DNA from: Bacteroidota bacterium
GTDB taxonomy: Bacteria > Bacteroidota > Bacteroidia > B-17B0 > Aurantibacillaceae
Direction of reading: 5' to 3'
NCBI GenBank assembly: GCA_016702705.1
Contig: JADJDM010000002.1
Coordinates: 248,001-312,000, forward strand
DNA: 64,000 nt
Numbering within the stretch: position 1 is the stretch's first letter; the number at the start of each line of letters is the position of its first letter. Of this stretch, positions 60,399-64,000 are shown one piece after another. The translations under genes and the position numbers were made by a program. Under the pieces are notes generated by a model. That model saw nothing but the letters and a program-made list of their open reading frames with translations, was not told the origin of the DNA and made no database searches.

Positions 60399-61608
60399 AT
60401 GCCAGGAACTGAATTATTTGGCGCAGAAGAGCGCAAAGAAATAGAAGACGTATTGTCAACAGGTATCATGTTTCGTTTTAACCATGATGCACAACGTAAT
60501 AATATTTGGAAAGCTAAGGACTTTGAAGCAGAAGCTAAAAAAGATAACTGGTGCTAAACATGCACTAGCAGTTTCAAATGGTTCGGCAGCAATTATGGCT
60601 GCATTAGCTGCATCAGGAATTGGAACAGGTGACGAAGTTATTTGTCCGCCATTTACATACATTGCAACTATTGAAGCAGTTTTAATGTTAGGTGGTTTAC
60701 CTGTATTTGCAGAGATTGATGAAACACTTTGTTTAAGCGCAGCTGGAATTGAAAAAGCAATTACTCCAAAAACAAAAGCAGTTTGTTTAGTTCACATGTG
60801 CGGTGGAAACGCTGACATGGATGGGCTTATGGCTGTTGTAAAAAAACATAATTTAATATTAGTAGAAGATGCGGGGCAAGCATTTGCAGCTTCTTACAAA
60901 GGAACTGCAACAGGTTTGTTTGGACAAGCAGGAGCATATTCTTTCGACTTCTTTAAAATTGCAACTGCAGGTGAAGGTGGTATTTTTGTTACGAACGATG
61001 AAGCAACATATAAATTAGCTGATAGTTTCTGTGATCATGGTCACGACCACATTGGAAACAATCGTGGAATGGAAAATCATCCAGTAATTGGTTTCAACTA
61101 TCGCATAAGCGAATTGCATGCCGCTGTTGGTGCTGCTCAGACTCGCAAGGTTCCATATATCCGCGAAAATAATTTGCGTATTAAAAAACAAATGCAACAA
61201 GTTTTATCAAAAGTTGAAGGAGTTTCATTTGCGAAATTGGGTGATGATAATGGTGATTCAGGAACTTTCTTAAACATTTTAATGCCTGATACAGAAACTG
61301 CAAAACGTACAGTTGATGAAATGAATGCAGCTGGTGTTGGTGGATTTAATTATTGGTTCACAAACATGTATCACTTCATTAACCAATGGGAACACATTAA
61401 AAATTTGAAGACAGCTTCTAAATTAGCTATTCAAGTATTAGGTGCACCGCAAGATTATAACAACTTAGATATACCAAAAACACAAGAAGTTGTTGGTCGT
61501 TTAATTTCTTTTGGTATCCGTTGCACTTGGACAAATGAAGAAGTAAATGCATTAGCTGAAAAGATTGCAGCTTGTGCGACAAAGGCGATGAAGCCGGTTA
61601 ATGCTTAA
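60399..61608 (+). CDS. kdnA: 8-amino-3,8-dideoxy-Kdo aminotransferase (KdnA-like, DegT/DnrJ family), frameshifted
   Basis: The start is ATG 60399 (MPGTELFGAEERKEIEDVL, FRFNHD). After a frame break at the A-run near 60537-60542 the main frame reads KKITGAKHALAVSNGSAAIMAAL, PPFTYIATIEAVL, VEDAGQAFA, and the PLP-lysine segment SFDFFKIATAGEGG. It ends with a C-terminal aminotransferase domain (IPKTQEVVGRLISFGIRCTW). This is a PLP-dependent sugar aminotransferase. KdnA adds the amine at C8 of oxidised Kdo; assignment rests on the neighbouring KdnB-like oxidase. The enzyme is about 400 residues when repaired. Confidence 0.82.
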
Positions 61609-61609
61609 T

Positions 61610-62336
61610 AATAAAAACCTTGTTTTTAGTTGTTTTGTGAAATTGAATTGACGGTCTGCTGCGGCGATTTTTGACAAGTTTAAAGGAGCAGCTGTCGCAA
61701 ATTGGGTTTGGTTGAGAGGGTTTTATTAGAAATGTATAGCTAAAGTTGAAATTATATTTGAGAAATCGAAAGCAGTTATGATACGTTTTGCGAATTAGGA
61801 TGTTAAAATTCAACTTTCAATCTGGAGTGAAATACAACCAAAATTATCAAATTGGTAAGGCTAAAAGATTGTTTTGGGCCGATTTGGATATCTGGGTATT
61901 GCCCAGAAATATGAATAATACGAGATGGTTTGGGTTTGAGATAGTTAAAGGCTCTTGGAAGACCAAAAATTCGTCAAGTTTGCCTTGCAAAATTGGAAAT
62001 GATTAGGAAAATTCAGGACTTTTATGCGAATATATTAAGATTTTCTAGGAGATGATTCTCTTTCACCTACAATTGTTTTAAATGAATTACGGGATTACGG
62101 TTTTGACGAAAGATACGAGGGAATTTTGATTTTATTTAAATAACGTAAATGCATGTTGGATAACTACTTGAAAGAGATGCAACCTAAATTGAAAAAGTGA
62201 AATGCATATATAATTGATGAAAATGGAGAGAAAAGGAAGTATTATTGTTGGGTTGATTGTTATAGAGAAGCTAGTATCTTCGTGTAACAGGGTTTGATTG
62301 GCGAAATGAAAATAATGGAATCATTTAAATAAAACT
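61610..62336 (+). pseudogene. Decayed coding stretch between kdnA and kdnB
   Basis: About 730 bp with no intact gene. Short coherent fragments persist: one near 61800-61995 (a Trp-rich frame, KRLFWADLDIWVLPRNMNNT), another near 62050-62140 (SLSPTIVLNELRDYGFDERY) and one near 62225-62330 (ENGEKRKYYCWVDCYREAS). Stops and frame changes separate them. They look like remnants of one or two small genes inserted between the operon partners. I could not identify a family. Confidence 0.4.
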
Positions 62337-63419
62337 ATGCAACACAAAAATTTTAAAAACATTGATAAAGTAACCTACGGGCGTGGATCTTTTGCGCAGT
62401 TAGGTGAAACAGTTGAGCCAATTCGTAAAGAGAATAACAAGTATTTTGTTTACGTAGTAGATAATTATTTTAAAGGCAAGGAGCTTGTTAATCGTTTGCA
62501 AAACAAACCCGAAGATTTAATTTATTTTATTGATGTTGACCCACACGAGCCAACAACTGAATTGATTGATTCTTTGCGCGATGAAATACTTGCTAAGAAG
62601 GGTTTGCCTAGCGGTGTTATTGGTATTGGTGGTGGAAGCATTATGGATATTGCAAAAGCATTGTCCCTAATGTTAACCAATGAAGGTTCATCAACTTTAT
62701 ATCAAGGCTTAAACTTAATTAAGAAGGCTGGAATTTATCATTTAGGTGTTCCAACAATTTCGGGTACTGGTGCTGAAGTATCAATGACGGCAGTACTTAC
62801 AGGTCCGGAGAAAAAATTAGGTTTAAAATGTGATTGGACCGTTTTTAATCAAGTAATATTAGACCCCGAATTAATTGCAAGCGTACCAACTGATTGGTGG
62901 TTTTACACTGGAATGGATACCTACATTCATTGCATCGAATCAGAAAGTGGAATACGCAACAATGCATTTAGTTTAGCTTATGGCGAAACAGCTTTAAAAT
63001 TGTGCAGAGAAGTTTATTTAGGAGATAAAGCGGGGCAAACGCCAGAGAACGATGATAAACTAATGGTTGCCTCTCTAATGGGTGGATTAAGTTTAACTTA
63101 TAGTGAAGTAGGAGTGTGCCATTCGTTAAGCTATGGTTTATCTAAAATACACGGCACTCGCCATTGTTATGCAAACTGTATTATCTTCCAACACCTTGGA
63201 GATATTTATGGTGCAGCACATACCGAGTTCATGGAAATGATTAAGAAGCATAATATTGTTCTTCCTCAAAACTTAAGTAAGGATTGGGACGATGCAACAT
63301 TAACTGCAATGGCACAAGTATCTTTAAACTTACCATTTATGTGGCACCACGCTTTTGGCGATGATTGGCAAAAAACAGTGAATTTAGAGTATATAAAAAA
63401 TTTATTTAGAAGAATGTAA
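62337..63419 (+). CDS. kdnB: 3-deoxy-alpha-D-manno-octulosonate 8-oxidase (KdnB-like)
   Basis: This 360-residue iron-containing alcohol dehydrogenase starts with MQHKNFKNIDKVTYGRGSF and has the NAD(P)-binding IGIGGGSIMDIAKAL, the TISGTGAEVS region, and metal-binding His residues in MDTYIHCIESESG, GVCHSLSYGL and HGTRH. In Shewanella, KdnB oxidises C8 of Kdo before KdnA transaminates it to 8-amino-Kdo. The order kdnA then kdnB, and waaA elsewhere in the window, support the assignment. Activity is inferred from the family. Confidence 0.82.
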   Translation: MQHKNFKNIDKVTYGRGSFAQLGETVEPIRKENNKYFVYVVDNYFKGKELVNRLQNKPEDLIYFIDVDPHEPTTELIDSLRDEILAKKGLPSGVIGIGGGSIMDIAKALSLMLTNEGSSTLYQGLNLIKKAGIYHLGVPTISGTGAEVSMTAVLTGPEKKLGLKCDWTVFNQVILDPELIASVPTDWWFYTGMDTYIHCIESESGIRNNAFSLAYGETALKLCREVYLGDKAGQTPENDDKLMVASLMGGLSLTYSEVGVCHSLSYGLSKIHGTRHCYANCIIFQHLGDIYGAAHTEFMEMIKKHNIVLPQNLSKDWDDATLTAMAQVSLNLPFMWHHAFGDDWQKTVNLEYIKNLFRRM

Positions 63420-63425
63420 TAGCCT

Positions 63426-64000
63426 ATGCGTCTTTTTATTTTATCAGTAGCCAGCGTATTAATTTCATTTGTTTCTTTCGCGCAGGCTATTGATTCAATT
63501 GCGATGCAACAATTGTTGGTTGTAGGAAATCTTCAGGGCTTTCATATACAAGCTCCAGAAATGAATGAAAAAACTAACCAGGAAATTGTAAATCTTTTTA
63601 TTGATAATTTTGATTCGCGTGGATTATTTGTTTTTCAATCAGATGAAGAGTTTTTGCGAAAACAAGTAAATGCTAATTCTTCTAATGATGGTTATTCGGC
63701 TTTACTTACAGAGTCTTATGCGCTTTTCAAAAAAGGTTGAAACAAATTGATTCAATTGTTAAGCGTTTTAGAAGCTAAACCATTTGTTTTTAGTGATAAG
63801 GACACGATTACTTTTTTAAGTAAAACTTCTACACCTTTTGTTTGCAAAGATTTAAATGACTTAAGACGTAGAATAGAAAAGCGTTTAAAATACGATTGTT
63901 TAAATATTATTATAAAGCCTACTAAAGAAAATGAAGATGTTTTAAAATTGACTCAGGCTGAATTGCAAGTGAAACAAGCTGATGCAGCTAAGAAAGTATT
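63426..64000 (+). CDS. Tail-specific (C-terminal processing) protease, 5' part, frameshifted
   Basis: The start is ATG 63426 with a signal peptide ending VSFAQ, seven bases after kdnB. The visible N-terminal domain resembles the helical domain of tail-specific proteases (FIDNFDSRGLFVFQSDEEFL, RRRIEKRLKYDCLNIII). The protease and PDZ domains lie beyond the window. The frame breaks twice: at the A-run 63729-63734 and near 63766-63769, after which the sequence continues LEAKPFVFSDKDTITF to the end. The family call is moderately secure because only the leading domain is seen. Confidence 0.6.

Noticed and set aside
60484..60560. Alternative kdnA start at ATG 60484
   Set aside because: That frame is out of register upstream of the break; the frame from 60399 carries the conserved N-terminus.

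Overview
The window is a low-GC chromosomal segment of a Bacteroidota (Flavobacteriia/Sphingobacteriia-like) bacterium. The evidence is the gliding/type IX secretion protein SprA, several secreted proteins with T9SS C-terminal sorting tails, bacillithiol synthesis (BshA), a LytTR/histidine-kinase pair with a sensory propeller, promoters of the TTG-N17/18-TAnnTTTG type, and a Kdo-containing lipid A toolkit (WaaA, LpxH, KdnA/KdnB). No rRNA, complete tRNA, transposase or CRISPR array is visible.

Layout. 1-3.0 kb: C-terminally open end of a giant secreted repeat protein (minus). 3.0-11.1 kb: small secreted protein, YdcF-like protein, bshA, M23 peptidase, secreted sugar-dehydrogenase-like protein, glycosyltransferase, murB. 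11.2-21.3 kb: T9SS-exported beta-helix/LamG protein, LytTR regulator plus histidine kinase, NUC1-type nuclease, prfC. 21.6-31.9 kb: maeB-ruvA-sprA, all plus strand. 31.9-35.2 kb: YfiR-like protein, TPR protein and HAMP/PP2C phosphatase, probably one signalling operon. 35.2-43 kb: prfA, an orphan T9SS tail, a secreted T9SS protein, an RlmI-like methyltransferase, small envelope proteins, waaA and a beta-barrel-like protein. 43.1-45.2 kb: fused 2-oxo-acid dehydrogenase E1. 45.2-48.4 kb: accessory region of unrecognised genes with a 49-bp direct repeat. 48.6-60.3 kb: ECF sigma factor, envelope protein, AddB-like nuclease/helicase partner, phosphatidylserine decarboxylase, L,D-transpeptidase, lpxH, M1 peptidase with a barrel-like tail. 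60.4-64 kb: kdnA, a decayed stretch, kdnB and the start of a tail-specific protease.

How the genes work together: the window is dominated by envelope biology. Lipid A/Kdo (waaA, lpxH, kdnA, kdnB), peptidoglycan (murB, M23, L,D-transpeptidase), phospholipid (psd) and T9SS export (sprA and its cargo) are all represented. Two signalling sets (LytTR pair; YfiR-TPR-PP2C) and an ECF sigma factor could control them.

Quality warning: at least a dozen conserved genes, including essential prfA, are broken by single-base losses, mostly in short A/T homopolymers. This looks like residual sequencing/assembly error, not gene decay, so I annotate those genes as whole loci and state where the frame breaks.

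The most novel-looking part is 45.2-48.4 kb: a 486-residue protein with a possible PD-(D/E)xK nuclease core between two near-identical direct repeats, next to a tightly overlapping four-gene operon of tiny unrecognised proteins preceded by a tRNA-T-arm-like sequence.
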